The notes under the pieces were generated by a model. It saw nothing but the letters and a program-made list of their open reading frames with translations, was not told the origin of the DNA and did not search any database. Below are positions 17,785-26,719 of a DNA stretch of 64,000 nucleotides, one piece after another (the stretch's first letter is position 1; every line of letters starts with the position of its first letter). A program made the position numbers and the translations under genes. This DNA comes from CBDHFN01 sp965262605 (GTDB lineage Bacteria > Pseudomonadota > Alphaproteobacteria > JASGCL01): NCBI GenBank assembly GCA_965262605.1, contig CBDHFN010000003.1, positions 1,302,001-1,366,000 of the forward strand, written 5' to 3'.

Positions 17785-19167
17785 ATGAATAATAAATTAT
17801 CTTTAAGCGCATTGGGCGCGTTAGTCATTGGATCAATGATAGGCAGTGGCATTTTTGCATTGCCCCAAAATATCGCCGATAAAGCAGGCGTAGCAGCAAG
17901 CTGGCTGGCGTGGGGCATTACTGGCGTGGGTATGCTGGCTTTGGCATTAGTATTTAACAATTTATCGCGTGTCAAACCCGAATTAAACGGCGGTGTTTAT
18001 GCTTATGCCAAAGCAGGATTTGGCGATTATATGGGTTTTTCTTCGGCTTGGGGTTATTGGGTAAGCGCGGTTGTCGGCAATGCTAGCTATTTAATCTTAT
18101 TATTTAGCGCGTTAAGTTATTTCTTTCCAATATTCGGCGAAGGCAATAATATGGCGTCGCTAATTGGTGCATCAATTTTATTATGGTTAGTGCATTTATT
18201 GGTTGTTCAAGGCATTAAGCAAGCCGCTTTTGTTAATATTATTGTAACTTGGGCAAAAATTGTGCCTTTAGTAATATTTGTGATGATTGGCGTGTTGTTT
18301 TTCAAGCTTGATTTATTTCAAGCCAATTATTGGCAAGGCGACTTAGGCAGCACATTTGACCAAGCTAAAAATATGATGCTTGTAACTGTTTGGGTTTTCA
18401 TCGGTATTGAAGGCGCAAATTTACTATCAGGGCGGGCGGAAAATCGCAATGATATTGGCAAAGCAACAATTATGGGTTTTTTGGCGGTTTTGGCTTTATT
18501 GATATTTGTTAATATGGTTTCCATGGGTTTAATGAACCGCGCGGAATTAGCTGGCTTAAAAAATCCCTCAACAGCATATCTTCTTGAACAAATAATTGGT
18601 AAATGGGGCGCGATTTTAATGGCGCTTGGTTTAATTATTTCTTTATCTGGTGCATTATTAGCGTGGGTGTTATTTTCCGCTGAAATATTATTTGTTGCGT
18701 CAAGCGATGGCACAATGCCCAAATGCCTTAGAAAAGTAAATGATAATCAAGTGCCTGTTAATAGCTTGTTATTTTCAAATGCCGTTGTGCAGATTTTTTT
18801 GATTATTTCATTAATTTCTTCCAGCTCGTATAACGCCATGTTTTATTTGGCAACTTCCATGATTTTAGTGCCGTATTTTTTCTGTGCGGCATTTGGTGCA
18901 ATGGTGGCAAGCAAACAAAGCATCAGTTGTATGGTATTTTCTTGGGTTGCATTAATTTACAGCATTTGGTTGATTTATGCGGCTGGAATTAAATATTTGT
19001 TATTATCGGCGATTTTATACGCGTTTGGTTTGATATTATTTATCATAGCAAAACGCGAACAAGGAAAAATTTTGTTTGATTTCAAAGAATTATTAATGGC
19101 ATTAATCATACTTGTTGCGGCGTTTTATGGCATCATCGGTTTGATTAATGGCACTTTAACAATTTAA
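17785..19167 (+). CDS. arcD: Arginine:ornithine antiporter (APC family)
   Basis: A 460-residue amino acid/polyamine/organocation transporter with about 12-13 hydrophobic helices. The first carries the backbone-binding motif GSMIGSGIFALPQNIA; later segments include LNGGVYAYAKAGFGDYMGF and VFIGIEGANLLSGRAENRNDIGKAT, typical of the ArcD/lysine-arginine exchanger branch. It exchanges external arginine for ornithine without energy cost. First gene of arcDABC, with AGGAGAA before the ATG and the FNR-type box about 60 bp upstream. Confidence 0.9.
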   Translation: MNNKLSLSALGALVIGSMIGSGIFALPQNIADKAGVAASWLAWGITGVGMLALALVFNNLSRVKPELNGGVYAYAKAGFGDYMGFSSAWGYWVSAVVGNASYLILLFSALSYFFPIFGEGNNMASLIGASILLWLVHLLVVQGIKQAAFVNIIVTWAKIVPLVIFVMIGVLFFKLDLFQANYWQGDLGSTFDQAKNMMLVTVWVFIGIEGANLLSGRAENRNDIGKATIMGFLAVLALLIFVNMVSMGLMNRAELAGLKNPSTAYLLEQIIGKWGAILMALGLIISLSGALLAWVLFSAEILFVASSDGTMPKCLRKVNDNQVPVNSLLFSNAVVQIFLIISLISSSSYNAMFYLATSMILVPYFFCAAFGAMVASKQSISCMVFSWVALIYSIWLIYAAGIKYLLLSAILYAFGLILFIIAKREQGKILFDFKELLMALIILVAAFYGIIGLINGTLTI

Positions 19168-19184
19168 CAATTTAGGAAAATATT

Positions 19185-20432
19185 ATGAGTAAATTAGGCG
19201 TATATTCTGAAATCGGGCAATTAAACAAAGTATTAGTTTGCGCCCCAAATCTTGCACAAAATCGGCTTACCCCGCATAATTGCCAAGAATTATTATTTGA
19301 TGATGTTATTTGGGTAAGTCAAGCCCAAAAGGATCATTTTGATTTTTGCAATAAAATGCGCGAAAGAGGCGTTGAAGTTGTTGAATTTGGGCAATATTTA
19401 ATTGAAATTCTGGATAATCCCCAAGCATTAAATTGGATATTAGACCATAAAATTAATGAAAATATGGTTGGTATTGAATTTTGTGCGGAATTAAAATCGT
19501 GGTTAAGTTCATTGCCCGTTGCGAAATTAGCAAGTTATTTAATGGGCGGAATCGCATTTGACGAAGTGCCTTGGCGAAATTCTTCGGCATTAGCAAAATA
19601 TTTGGGTCCGCATGATTTTATCATTCCGCCTTTACCAAATTTATTATTTACCCGTGATACAAGTTGCTGGATATTTAATGGCGTAAGCTTGAATGCAATG
19701 TATTGGCAAGCAAGACGCATGGAAACCATGTTAGTCGCCGCGATTTACAAATTTCATAGCGATTTTGCGAATCAAGATTTTACTTATTGGTTTGATGGGG
19801 CGCAATTAAATAAATCATATGCAACAATTGAAGGCGGCGATGTCATGCCCATTGGCAATGGTATAGTGGTAATTGGTATGGGCGAGAGAACAACGCACCA
19901 AGCCGTCAGTCAATTAGCGCGCAATTTATTTGCCAAAAAAGCAGCCAAGCAAATAATTATTGCGGCATTGCCTAAAACTCGTTCGGCAATGCACCTTGAT
20001 ACAATTTTTAGTTTTTGCGATTACGATTGCGTGACAATTTATCCAGAAATGGTTGAAAAAATTCAAGCATTTTCCATTCGCCCCAATGATAATTTTTCCC
20101 CCGAAAATACCGATAATATTTTAGAAATTTCAAAAGAAAATGGCTATTTTCCAGATATTATCGCCAAAGGGCTTGGATTAAAGAAAATGCGTGTTATTGC
20201 AACGGGTGGTAATAATTATGAATCTGAACGCGAACAATGGGACGATGGCAATAATTTATTGGCTTTATCACCGGGTTTAGTTATCGGTTATGACCGCAAC
20301 ACCCATACAAATAGCATTTTGCGCAAAGCAGGCATTGAAGTTATAACCATCAGCGCATCAGAATTAGGGCGGGGCAGGGGCGGCAGTCATTGTATGAGTT
20401 GCCCGATTAGCCGCGATGCTTTTCCATATTAA
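19185..20432 (+). CDS. arcA: Arginine deiminase
   Basis: Hydrolyses arginine to citrulline and ammonia. The 415-residue length is standard. Motifs in order: LNKVLVCAPN near the N-terminus, FTRDTSCW, EGGDVMPIGNG, RSAMHLDTIFSFCD with the catalytic His, and the C-terminal GRGGSHCMSCPI with the nucleophilic Cys. It lies 17 bp after arcD with AGGA upstream. Together with arcB and arcC it completes the arginine deiminase pathway, which yields ATP without oxygen and raises pH. Confidence 0.95.
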   Translation: MSKLGVYSEIGQLNKVLVCAPNLAQNRLTPHNCQELLFDDVIWVSQAQKDHFDFCNKMRERGVEVVEFGQYLIEILDNPQALNWILDHKINENMVGIEFCAELKSWLSSLPVAKLASYLMGGIAFDEVPWRNSSALAKYLGPHDFIIPPLPNLLFTRDTSCWIFNGVSLNAMYWQARRMETMLVAAIYKFHSDFANQDFTYWFDGAQLNKSYATIEGGDVMPIGNGIVVIGMGERTTHQAVSQLARNLFAKKAAKQIIIAALPKTRSAMHLDTIFSFCDYDCVTIYPEMVEKIQAFSIRPNDNFSPENTDNILEISKENGYFPDIIAKGLGLKKMRVIATGGNNYESEREQWDDGNNLLALSPGLVIGYDRNTHTNSILRKAGIEVITISASELGRGRGGSHCMSCPISRDAFPY

Positions 20433-20453
20433 TTAAACAACAAGGATATAAAA

Positions 20454-21464
20454 ATGGCATTTAACTTACATAATCATCATATTTTAAGCTTAGTTCACCA
20501 CGATGAAAAGCAATTAAATTTTCTGCTTGATTTAGCGCGTGATTTAAAACGGGCAAAATATTCTGGCACGGAAACTCGGCATTTGCAAGGCAAGAATATC
20601 GCGTTAATTTTTGAAAAAAGCTCAACTAGAACAAGATGCGCTTTTGAAGTTGCCTCGTTTGACCAAGGCGCGAATGTAACTTATATTGAACCAAGTTCTT
20701 CGCATATTGGACAAAAAGAAACCATGAAAGATACGGCGCGAGTTTTGGGGCGGTTTTATGATGCGATTGAATATCGGGGATTCGGACAAGAAAATGTAGA
20801 GGAATTGGCAAAATATGCGGGCGTGCCTATATTTAATGGCTTGACGGACGAATATCACCCCACCCAAATGCTTGCCGATGTAATGACGATGCGCGAACAT
20901 AGCGAAAAAAATCCCAAAAATATATCATTTTGTTATTTAGGCGATGCAAGGTCAAATATGGGTAATTCCTTATTATTGATTGGCGCAAAATTGGGAATGG
21001 ATGTCCGCATTGCCGCCCCCAAAGAATTATGGGCAAGCCAAGAGCATCAAGATTTATGCCAAAAATTTGCTAAACAAAGTGGCGCACGAATATTATTGAC
21101 GGAAAATCCCCAAGAAGCCGTTAAAAATGTTGATTTTATTCATACGGATGTTTGGGTGTCAATGGGCGAATCTTACGATAAATGGGCATCACGAATTAAG
21201 CTATTATTACCTTTTCAAGTAAACCAGCCATTAATGCTTGCCAGCCAGAACCCAGCCGTGAAATTTATGCACTGCTTGCCAGCGTTTCATAATAATCATA
21301 CAAAAATTGGACAAGAAATATCGCAAAAATACCCCGAATTAACAAATGGCATTGAAGTTACCGAAGAAGTATTTGAATCGCCAAATTCCATTGTTTTTGA
21401 CCAAGCTGAAAACCGAATGCACAGCATTAAGGCAATTTTAGTGGCAACTTTGGGGAATTTATAA
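20454..21464 (+). CDS. arcB: Ornithine carbamoyltransferase, catabolic
   Basis: Cleaves citrulline with phosphate to ornithine and carbamoyl phosphate. The 336 residues carry the carbamoyl-phosphate loop SSTRTRCAFE, YHPTQMLADVMTMRE (with HPTQ), FCYLGDARSNMGNS, the DVWVSMGE segment (ornithine loop) and HCLPAFHN with the conserved Cys. The position between arcA and arcC and the length favour the catabolic role over ArgF. Its TAA overlaps the arcC ATG (TAATG at 21462-21466). Confidence 0.94.
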   Translation: MAFNLHNHHILSLVHHDEKQLNFLLDLARDLKRAKYSGTETRHLQGKNIALIFEKSSTRTRCAFEVASFDQGANVTYIEPSSSHIGQKETMKDTARVLGRFYDAIEYRGFGQENVEELAKYAGVPIFNGLTDEYHPTQMLADVMTMREHSEKNPKNISFCYLGDARSNMGNSLLLIGAKLGMDVRIAAPKELWASQEHQDLCQKFAKQSGARILLTENPQEAVKNVDFIHTDVWVSMGESYDKWASRIKLLLPFQVNQPLMLASQNPAVKFMHCLPAFHNNHTKIGQEISQKYPELTNGIEVTEEVFESPNSIVFDQAENRMHSIKAILVATLGNL

Positions 21465-22360
21465 TGAAAATCCTCATCGCGCTGGGCGGTAATGCTTTGT
21501 TGCAACGGGGGCAAGAATTAAACGCCAAAAACCAATTAATCAACATTAAAATTGCCGCTGAATCAATCGCAAAAATTGCCATGCAGCATCAAATAATTCT
21601 TACCCATGGTAATGGTCCGCAAGTCGGTATGCTTGCGCTTGATAAATCACAATCTTCGTTTAGCTTTGATGTTTTAGATGCAGAAACCGAAGGCATGATT
21701 GGGTATTTATTGGAACGCGAATTGCGCAATATTTTAGGGATTTATTATCCGATTGCTACGATTTTAACCCAAGTCATCGTTGATAAAAATGATATTGCCT
21801 TTCAAAATCCAACTAAATTTATTGGCGGTATTTATGATAAAGACGAGGCGCAAAAATGCACGATTGAAAATAATTGGGTGATGAAACAAGATGGGCAAGC
21901 ATACCGCCGTGTGATAGCCAGCCCAAAACCTCAAGAAATCTTACAATTACCCATCATAAAATCCTTAATCGCCCAAGAAAATTTTGTGATATGCGGCGGG
22001 GGTGGCGGAATCCCCATTATCATTGAAGAAAATAATCAAATAAAAGGCATTGAAGCCGTAATTGATAAAGATTTATGTTCGTCTTTATTGGCAAGTAAAT
22101 TATCGGTTGATGCTTTTGTGATTGCCACTGATGTTGCGGGTATAATGGAAAATTTCGGCACGGATAATGCGCGTATAATTTCTCAAATTAATTATCAAGA
22201 TTTACAATTAATGACTTTGCCTGCTGGCTCAATGGCACCCAAAGCCCAAGCTGCCATTAATTTTGTGCAATCTACGCGCAAGCCTGCCTTTATCGGTAAT
22301 CTTAGCGAATTATCAGCAATATTAAAAAACAAAGCTGGCACCCGCGTTGAATATGAATAA
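21464..22360 (+). CDS. arcC: Carbamate kinase
   Basis: Transfers phosphate from carbamoyl phosphate to ADP, the ATP-yielding last step of the arginine deiminase route. The 298-residue amino-acid-kinase fold shows ALGGNALLQRG at the N-terminus, THGNGPQVG, EAVIDKDLCSSLLA, DAFVIATDVAGI and LPAGSMAPKAQAAINFV. It is translationally coupled to arcB and is the last arc gene; the following 91 bp carry no clear terminator. Confidence 0.94.
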   Translation: MKILIALGGNALLQRGQELNAKNQLINIKIAAESIAKIAMQHQIILTHGNGPQVGMLALDKSQSSFSFDVLDAETEGMIGYLLERELRNILGIYYPIATILTQVIVDKNDIAFQNPTKFIGGIYDKDEAQKCTIENNWVMKQDGQAYRRVIASPKPQEILQLPIIKSLIAQENFVICGGGGGIPIIIEENNQIKGIEAVIDKDLCSSLLASKLSVDAFVIATDVAGIMENFGTDNARIISQINYQDLQLMTLPAGSMAPKAQAAINFVQSTRKPAFIGNLSELSAILKNKAGTRVEYE

Positions 22361-22451
22361 CTATCATTGAAATTTATCTTGCAATTTTATTGAAATAATT
22401 TATAGGAAGGGCAGGGGATATTCCCAAAATCATTTTAACACGGAGGAATAA

Positions 22452-23423
22452 ATGAATATCGGTATTATTGGCTTAGGTAATTTAGGTGAAAAATTAGCAA
22501 ATAATTTAGTAAAATCAGGAAATCCAATTTGGGTATTGGACTTAGACCTTGAAGTTGTGGCAAGTTTTGTAAAAAAAGGGGCTAAAACAGCCGCAAACCC
22601 CGCGGAATTAACCAAAAATGTTGATTATTTAATTACTTGCTTGCCAAGCCCCAAGGCAACCCGCGCCGTGATTGAAGGCGAAAATGGCGCAATTCATGGC
22701 ATGAAAAAAGGCTTAATTTGGGCAGAAATGTCAACAACCGGGTTTGATGAAATCACCCGTTGGGACAAAATTATGCAAGAAAAAGGCGTAAAAGTTATTG
22801 ATTGCCCCGTAACTGGTGGCGTGCATAAAGCCGAATCGGGCAATATCTCAATTTTAGTTGGTTGTGATAAGCAAACTTTTGACGATATAGTTCCCGTTTT
22901 ATCCATCATGGGACACCGATTATTGCATACGGGCGCGATTGGCACGGCTTCACAATTAAAAGTTATGACGAATTATTTGGCAACGGCAAATTTAATCAGC
23001 TGTTGCGAAGCCTTAGCTGTGATGCACAAATGCGGAATTGACTTGGCGACCACATATGATGCTATCCGAATTTCTTCGGGCAATAGTTTTGTGCACGAAA
23101 CCGAAAGCCAATTAATCTTAAATGGTTCGCGCATGATTCATTTTACCCATGATTTAGTTTTAAAAGATGTTGGCTATTTTCAAGGGCTTGCCGATAAGCA
23201 TGGCTTGAAAATTGACTTATCACCCGTATTATTGGAAATTTTTGAAGATGCTAAAAAGCGGTATGGTGGCGATGAACAATCGGACGATATTATCCGCCGT
23301 TTAGAAGAACAATGCGGTGGATTTAAAATTATCGCGGACGGCTTTCCCGCAGTTTTAGTTGATAATGACCCAAAACGAAAAGGCGAAGTGGTTGATACCA
23401 AAGCCGAAAAACCCGTCGCTTAA
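22452..23423 (+). CDS. NAD(P)-dependent beta-hydroxyacid dehydrogenase (3-hydroxyisobutyrate dehydrogenase family)
   Basis: A 323-residue protein with the Rossmann motif GIIGLGNLGEKLANNL at the very N-terminus. It also has the substrate motif DCPVTGGVHKAESGNISILVGC and the catalytic-lysine helix GTASQLKVMTNYLATANLI. Members reduce or oxidise beta-hydroxyacids such as 3-hydroxyisobutyrate, tartronate semialdehyde or sulfolactaldehyde; which one is not clear. The last about 30 residues (KRKGEVVDTKAEKPVA) are charged and likely disordered. CGGAGG before the ATG is a strong ribosome binding site. The GST gene follows by 14 bp. Confidence 0.82.
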   Translation: MNIGIIGLGNLGEKLANNLVKSGNPIWVLDLDLEVVASFVKKGAKTAANPAELTKNVDYLITCLPSPKATRAVIEGENGAIHGMKKGLIWAEMSTTGFDEITRWDKIMQEKGVKVIDCPVTGGVHKAESGNISILVGCDKQTFDDIVPVLSIMGHRLLHTGAIGTASQLKVMTNYLATANLISCCEALAVMHKCGIDLATTYDAIRISSGNSFVHETESQLILNGSRMIHFTHDLVLKDVGYFQGLADKHGLKIDLSPVLLEIFEDAKKRYGGDEQSDDIIRRLEEQCGGFKIIADGFPAVLVDNDPKRKGEVVDTKAEKPVA

Positions 23424-23437
23424 CAAAGGAGCAAAAA

Positions 23438-24082
23438 ATGATTAAATTATATGGATTTAAAGGCGCAGGGCAAGTATGCGCCCAAGTTGTTTTAGAAGCA
23501 GCAGGCTTGAAAAATGGCAAAGATTATGAAGTTATTATGGTTGAACGCGATGCGAACAAGAAAATTCCTGAATCTTACCGCGATATAAACCCTGCGATGT
23601 TAATTCCCACTATCATCATGAATGATGGTTTGAAAATTACCGAATCGGGTGCAATTATGATTTATCTTGCCGAAGCTTTGCCACAAGCAAATTTAGGCGC
23701 GGATAATTTGGCAATGAAAGCCGATATGTTGCAATTAATATTCTTCATTGCGTCTTCGGTTTATCCAAACGCGATTCGCGGATATTATTCGGACCGATAT
23801 TCGTCCGATTCCAGCCATAGCGAAGGCATTAAAACCATGGCGATTAAGAAACTTCACGAAAATATGCAAGTTTTATCACAAAAATTAGCCAATAATCAAT
23901 ATTTATTGGGTAATAAATATTCGGTGGTGGATATTTATTTTGCCATGCTTTATGCGTTTTATCTTGATTTAGTGCCAAGCGATTTGCCAAAATTTGCAAA
24001 TTTGCAAGCATATTATGCTAGATTATGCGCCAATCCAACTATTCGTGCAATTTGGCAAGACGGCGAATTGCCTGTATTGTAA
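23438..24082 (+). CDS. Glutathione S-transferase family protein
   Basis: A 214-residue two-domain protein. The N-terminal thioredoxin-like half contains INPAMLIPTIIMNDGLKITESGAIMIYLAE, with the conserved cis-Pro and the glutamate-serine glutathione-binding pair (ESGAI). The all-helical C-terminal half has NQYLLGNKYSVVDIYFAMLYAF, the N-capping box region. Substrate is unknown. It sits 14 bp downstream of the dehydrogenase with AAAGGAG upstream, so the pair is likely one operon. Confidence 0.85.
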   Translation: MIKLYGFKGAGQVCAQVVLEAAGLKNGKDYEVIMVERDANKKIPESYRDINPAMLIPTIIMNDGLKITESGAIMIYLAEALPQANLGADNLAMKADMLQLIFFIASSVYPNAIRGYYSDRYSSDSSHSEGIKTMAIKKLHENMQVLSQKLANNQYLLGNKYSVVDIYFAMLYAFYLDLVPSDLPKFANLQAYYARLCANPTIRAIWQDGELPVL

Positions 24083-24110
24083 AATTTTTTAATTTTTAAT
24101 AAAATAATTC

Positions 24111-24139
24111 TTGTTAGCAATAAAAAAATATTGTAATAT
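24111..24139 (+). promoter_or_regulatory. Candidate sigma70 promoter of the PotD-like gene at 24169
   Basis: TTGTTA at 24111-24116 and TAATAT at 24134-24139 are exactly 17 bp apart. The implied transcription start near 24146 leaves a short leader carrying GGAGG at the right distance from the ATG at 24169. This supports independent expression of the binding protein from the upstream GST gene. Confidence 0.5.
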
Positions 24140-24168
24140 GACACTATTGTTAATCATGGAGGAAAACA

Positions 24169-25332
24169 ATGACAAAATCAAAAAATCAAGAAATTATGGA
24201 ATCGGTTGCAATTCACCGCCGTTCCTTACTTAAACATGCTGCTGCATTTGGTGCCGCCGCCGCGGTTGCGCCAGCAATTTCGCATTATGGCTTGGCTTCT
24301 TCGGGTGAAGTAAGTTGCATTATGTGGGACGATGAATTAGATGAAAAATTAATCCAAGCTTTTGAAAAAGACACGGGCATTAAATTTATATTCCATAAAA
24401 TTGGCGCAAACGAAGAAATTTTACAAAAAATGACCGTTGCCAAAGGTGATGGTTATGACTTATGCGCCCCAACACTAAACCGCAATTTACAATGGAAAGA
24501 CCTAGGCGTTTTAGCAACCCTTGATTACAAGAAAATTGACAAAACAATTAAATCTTTAAATCCTGCAATGGTGAAAAGTGCCGAAAGCCAATGGAATTTT
24601 GGCAAAGGCAATACTTGGTTGCCGCATGTTTGGGGCACCGAAGCAATCGCTTGGCGCACCGACAAATTCCAACCAAAAGGTGGCGTAGTATCATATGGCG
24701 ACTTATGGTCAGCTGAAAATAAAGGCAAAGCAATGGGCAGACCCCATAGCTTGTTATTAACCTTAGGTTTATGGTTAGAAACAATCAATAAATTGCCAGC
24801 AAACGCCATGTGGGACGCTTATAAAAACCCCGAAAATATGGCGAAAACTTGGGATATTGTCACAAAATACGCCATTGAAAACAAAGGGCAAATTAAAACA
24901 TTCTGGAAATCAGGGGGCGATGCACAAAAAGACGGCTTGTTAAATCAAGGCGTGGTTGTCGGGCAAACTTGGGACGGTCCAGCACTTGGACTTAAAAACA
25001 AAGGCGAACCCGTGAATTATCGCGCACCAAAAGAAGGCGCAATAGCTTGGGTGGACGGCATCGCCGTATCCGCAGCCGCAAAAAATGTTGATGGTGCCTA
25101 TAAATTTATTGAATATTTATTGCGTCAAGACCTTGCAGGCAAAGCCATTGATTATCATGGTTATAATTCCGCGGTAATTGGTGCAGATAAATTAGCTGCC
25201 CCAGCATATGCGAAAAACTTTGCGGAAACCTTCCCCGGTGATGCTTTGGCTAAATTAAATCCTTGGCCACCAGAACCACAATGGTATGCTGATAAACGCA
25301 CGGAATACGCAAATAAATTTGAATCAGCATAA
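24169..25332 (+). CDS. Tat-exported polyamine-type substrate-binding protein (PotD-like), orphan
   Basis: A 387-residue periplasmic protein. The N-terminal HRRSLLKHAAAFGAAAAVAPA is a Tat-like signal with Arg-Arg at residues 18-19, cleaved near residue 44. The mature part has the family pattern VSCIMWDDELDEKLIQAFEKDTGI, DLCAPTLNRNLQWKDLGVL, LPHVWGTEAIAWRTDKF and VVVGQTWDGPALGLKNKG, close to spermidine/putrescine binding proteins. No transporter permease or ATPase is adjacent. It ends 34 bp before a strong terminator hairpin. Confidence 0.75.
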   Translation: MTKSKNQEIMESVAIHRRSLLKHAAAFGAAAAVAPAISHYGLASSGEVSCIMWDDELDEKLIQAFEKDTGIKFIFHKIGANEEILQKMTVAKGDGYDLCAPTLNRNLQWKDLGVLATLDYKKIDKTIKSLNPAMVKSAESQWNFGKGNTWLPHVWGTEAIAWRTDKFQPKGGVVSYGDLWSAENKGKAMGRPHSLLLTLGLWLETINKLPANAMWDAYKNPENMAKTWDIVTKYAIENKGQIKTFWKSGGDAQKDGLLNQGVVVGQTWDGPALGLKNKGEPVNYRAPKEGAIAWVDGIAVSAAAKNVDGAYKFIEYLLRQDLAGKAIDYHGYNSAVIGADKLAAPAYAKNFAETFPGDALAKLNPWPPEPQWYADKRTEYANKFESA

Positions 25333-25337
25333 AATTC

Positions 25338-25515
25338 ATTTTCTCTTTGCATTTCAAACTTAAAGCCAAGCAAAAATACTTATACTTTTTGCTTGGTTTT
25401 TCGCATGAACCGCTTTGATTAAATGAATTTTAATCTTTATATTATTTTCTCTTTGCATTTCAAGCCTAAAATCATCGCAAAAATGCGTATGCTTTTTGCG
25501 CAATTTTCGCGCTTG
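25338..25515 (+). repeat. Duplicated 20-bp motif, each copy followed by an A5/T5 hairpin
   Basis: ATTTTCTCTTTGCATTTCAA occurs at 25338-25357 and again, identically, at 25444-25463 (106 bp apart). Each copy is followed within about 10-30 bp by a hairpin with A5/T5 stem bases: 25366-25396 for the first, and an 8-bp CGCAAAAA/TTTTTGCG stem near 25475-25499 for the second. The arrangement looks like a decayed tandem duplication of the terminator region. Confidence 0.6.
25366..25401 (+). terminator. Rho-independent terminator after the PotD-like gene
   Basis: An 11-bp perfect stem (25366-25376 with 25386-25396, CCAAGCAAAAA/TTTTTGCTTGG) with a 9-base loop is followed by five T residues. It lies 34 bp after the stop at 25332 and fits an intrinsic terminator for that gene. 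Confidence 0.75.
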
Positions 25516-25780
25516 CGCTTTAATGGGATTAAAGGATTAATTTTATAATTTCTGCTTTGCGCCTCTCTTAGCAATATTTCATGTCTTTTATTCAAACGCG
25601 ATAAACCACCCCGCTTGTTTATTGCCAAGGCAATTACGCAAGTATTGCATCAGGGCATAAAATTACCTTTTGGTAATTTTATATAGAAATTGAAGTAATT
25701 CAATTTCTGCCCTTCAACCTCCGCTTCGGCTACGCCGAAAATCTAAAGATTGGAGTTATCTGTGGGTGTCAAGGTTTTTT
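25516..25780. other. Gene-free stretch with tandem hairpins downstream of the IS110 transposase
   Basis: No credible gene is seen. Four palindromes follow each other: 25659-25680 (9-bp stem, TTTT loop), 25685-25708 (10-bp stem, GTAA loop), 25725-25739 (TTCGGC-TAC-GCCGAA) and 25740-25751 (AATCTAAAGATT). The stretch also holds one copy of the 17-bp motif GCGATAAACCACCCCGC at 25598-25614. The IS110 end must lie somewhere in or beside this region, but I cannot place it. Confidence 0.5.
25598..25614 (+). repeat. 17-bp inverted repeat flanking the IS110 island, left copy
   Basis: GCGATAAACCACCCCGC is found here and, exactly inverted, at 27038-27054, on the other side of the IS110 gene. The motif is much more GC-rich than its surroundings. 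Confidence 0.7.
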
Positions 25781-26713
25781 TTAATAATTTTTATCAAAGA
25801 TTCTATTTTCCTTGACCAGCGTATTAACCAAGAGTAATAACTTGCGCATACAAGCTGTATGTGCAAGTTTTTTTGGTTTATTTAAGGCAATTTTATCGTT
25901 TGTATTTTTAATAAAATCAATTTTACGAACAGCATTAAATGTGGGCATGTATAAAGCTTTTCTAACTTTACATCGCCCACCACCAATAAATTTTTTACCT
26001 GTAAATTTTCCCGATTGATTATCCATTGGAGCTAGCCCTGCCAATCGGGCTATTTGCCGTTGGTTGAGCGAACCTATTTCAAACATAAATGCAAGTAATG
26101 AATAAGCTGTAATCTCACCAATACCCGGTACCGATGTCATTATCGTGTATTTATTGGTTAATCCCTCGTCGTCTTTAATGATTTTTGCCATTTCTGTCAA
26201 TATTTTATCAATATTTTTATTAATGGTTTCTATCAATGTTTTATTGATTTGATGACTAACTTTTACCTGATTGACTTTATCACGATTTTGCATTTGCACC
26301 CGAATATCAATTAATTCATTGTATTTATTCATTAATTCCTGCATGATATGCAACATTTTATGACTAAGTTTGCTGGGTTTAATTTCATGTCTTTTAGCAT
26401 AATCAGCTAAAAAATACGCGTCTTGCTTATCGGTTTTGATTGTTTTTCGCAACGAATCCTTATGCCGTTTAACACAATAACTATCCACCAAAGCATACTC
26501 TATTGCTTCGGCTTCTAATATTACTTGTAATTGCCGATGATAAACATTTGTTGGTTCAAACACAACCAAATCAGTTTTGTTCTTTTTAATCAACTTAACG
26601 AACTTCTTGATAGATTTCAATGTATTGTCTATCACTAAATATTCATTATTCATCATAAAATAAACATCTAATTTTTCTTGCGAAACATCAATTCCAATGA
26701 TATTATTTGACAT
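25781..26713 (-). CDS. IS110 family transposase (RNA-guided DEDD recombinase type)
   Basis: The ATG at 26713 (MSNNIIGIDVSQEKLDVY) is preceded by AAGGAGA; the frame stays open for 44 codons upstream, but that part overlaps a structured region. The 310-residue protein has an N-terminal RuvC-like DEDD domain: Asp in GIDVS (residue 9), Glu in VFEPT, and Asp residues in KTDKQDAYFLA. The C-terminal Transposase_20 domain contains TSVPGIGEITAYSLLA, RQIARLAGLAPMDNQSG and the serine region GGGRCKVRKALY. The protein appears full length, without frameshifts, so the element may be active. Confidence 0.92.
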   Translation of the reverse strand: MSNNIIGIDVSQEKLDVYFMMNNEYLVIDNTLKSIKKFVKLIKKNKTDLVVFEPTNVYHRQLQVILEAEAIEYALVDSYCVKRHKDSLRKTIKTDKQDAYFLADYAKRHEIKPSKLSHKMLHIMQELMNKYNELIDIRVQMQNRDKVNQVKVSHQINKTLIETINKNIDKILTEMAKIIKDDEGLTNKYTIMTSVPGIGEITAYSLLAFMFEIGSLNQRQIARLAGLAPMDNQSGKFTGKKFIGGGRCKVRKALYMPTFNAVRKIDFIKNTNDKIALNKPKKLAHTACMRKLLLLVNTLVKENRIFDKNY

Positions 26714-26719
26714 GGTTTT

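Noticed and set aside
25437..25628. 63-codon minus-strand open frame in the intergenic region before the IS110
   Set aside because: It runs across the duplicated terminator and a repeat motif, has no ribosome binding site and an implausible protein composition.
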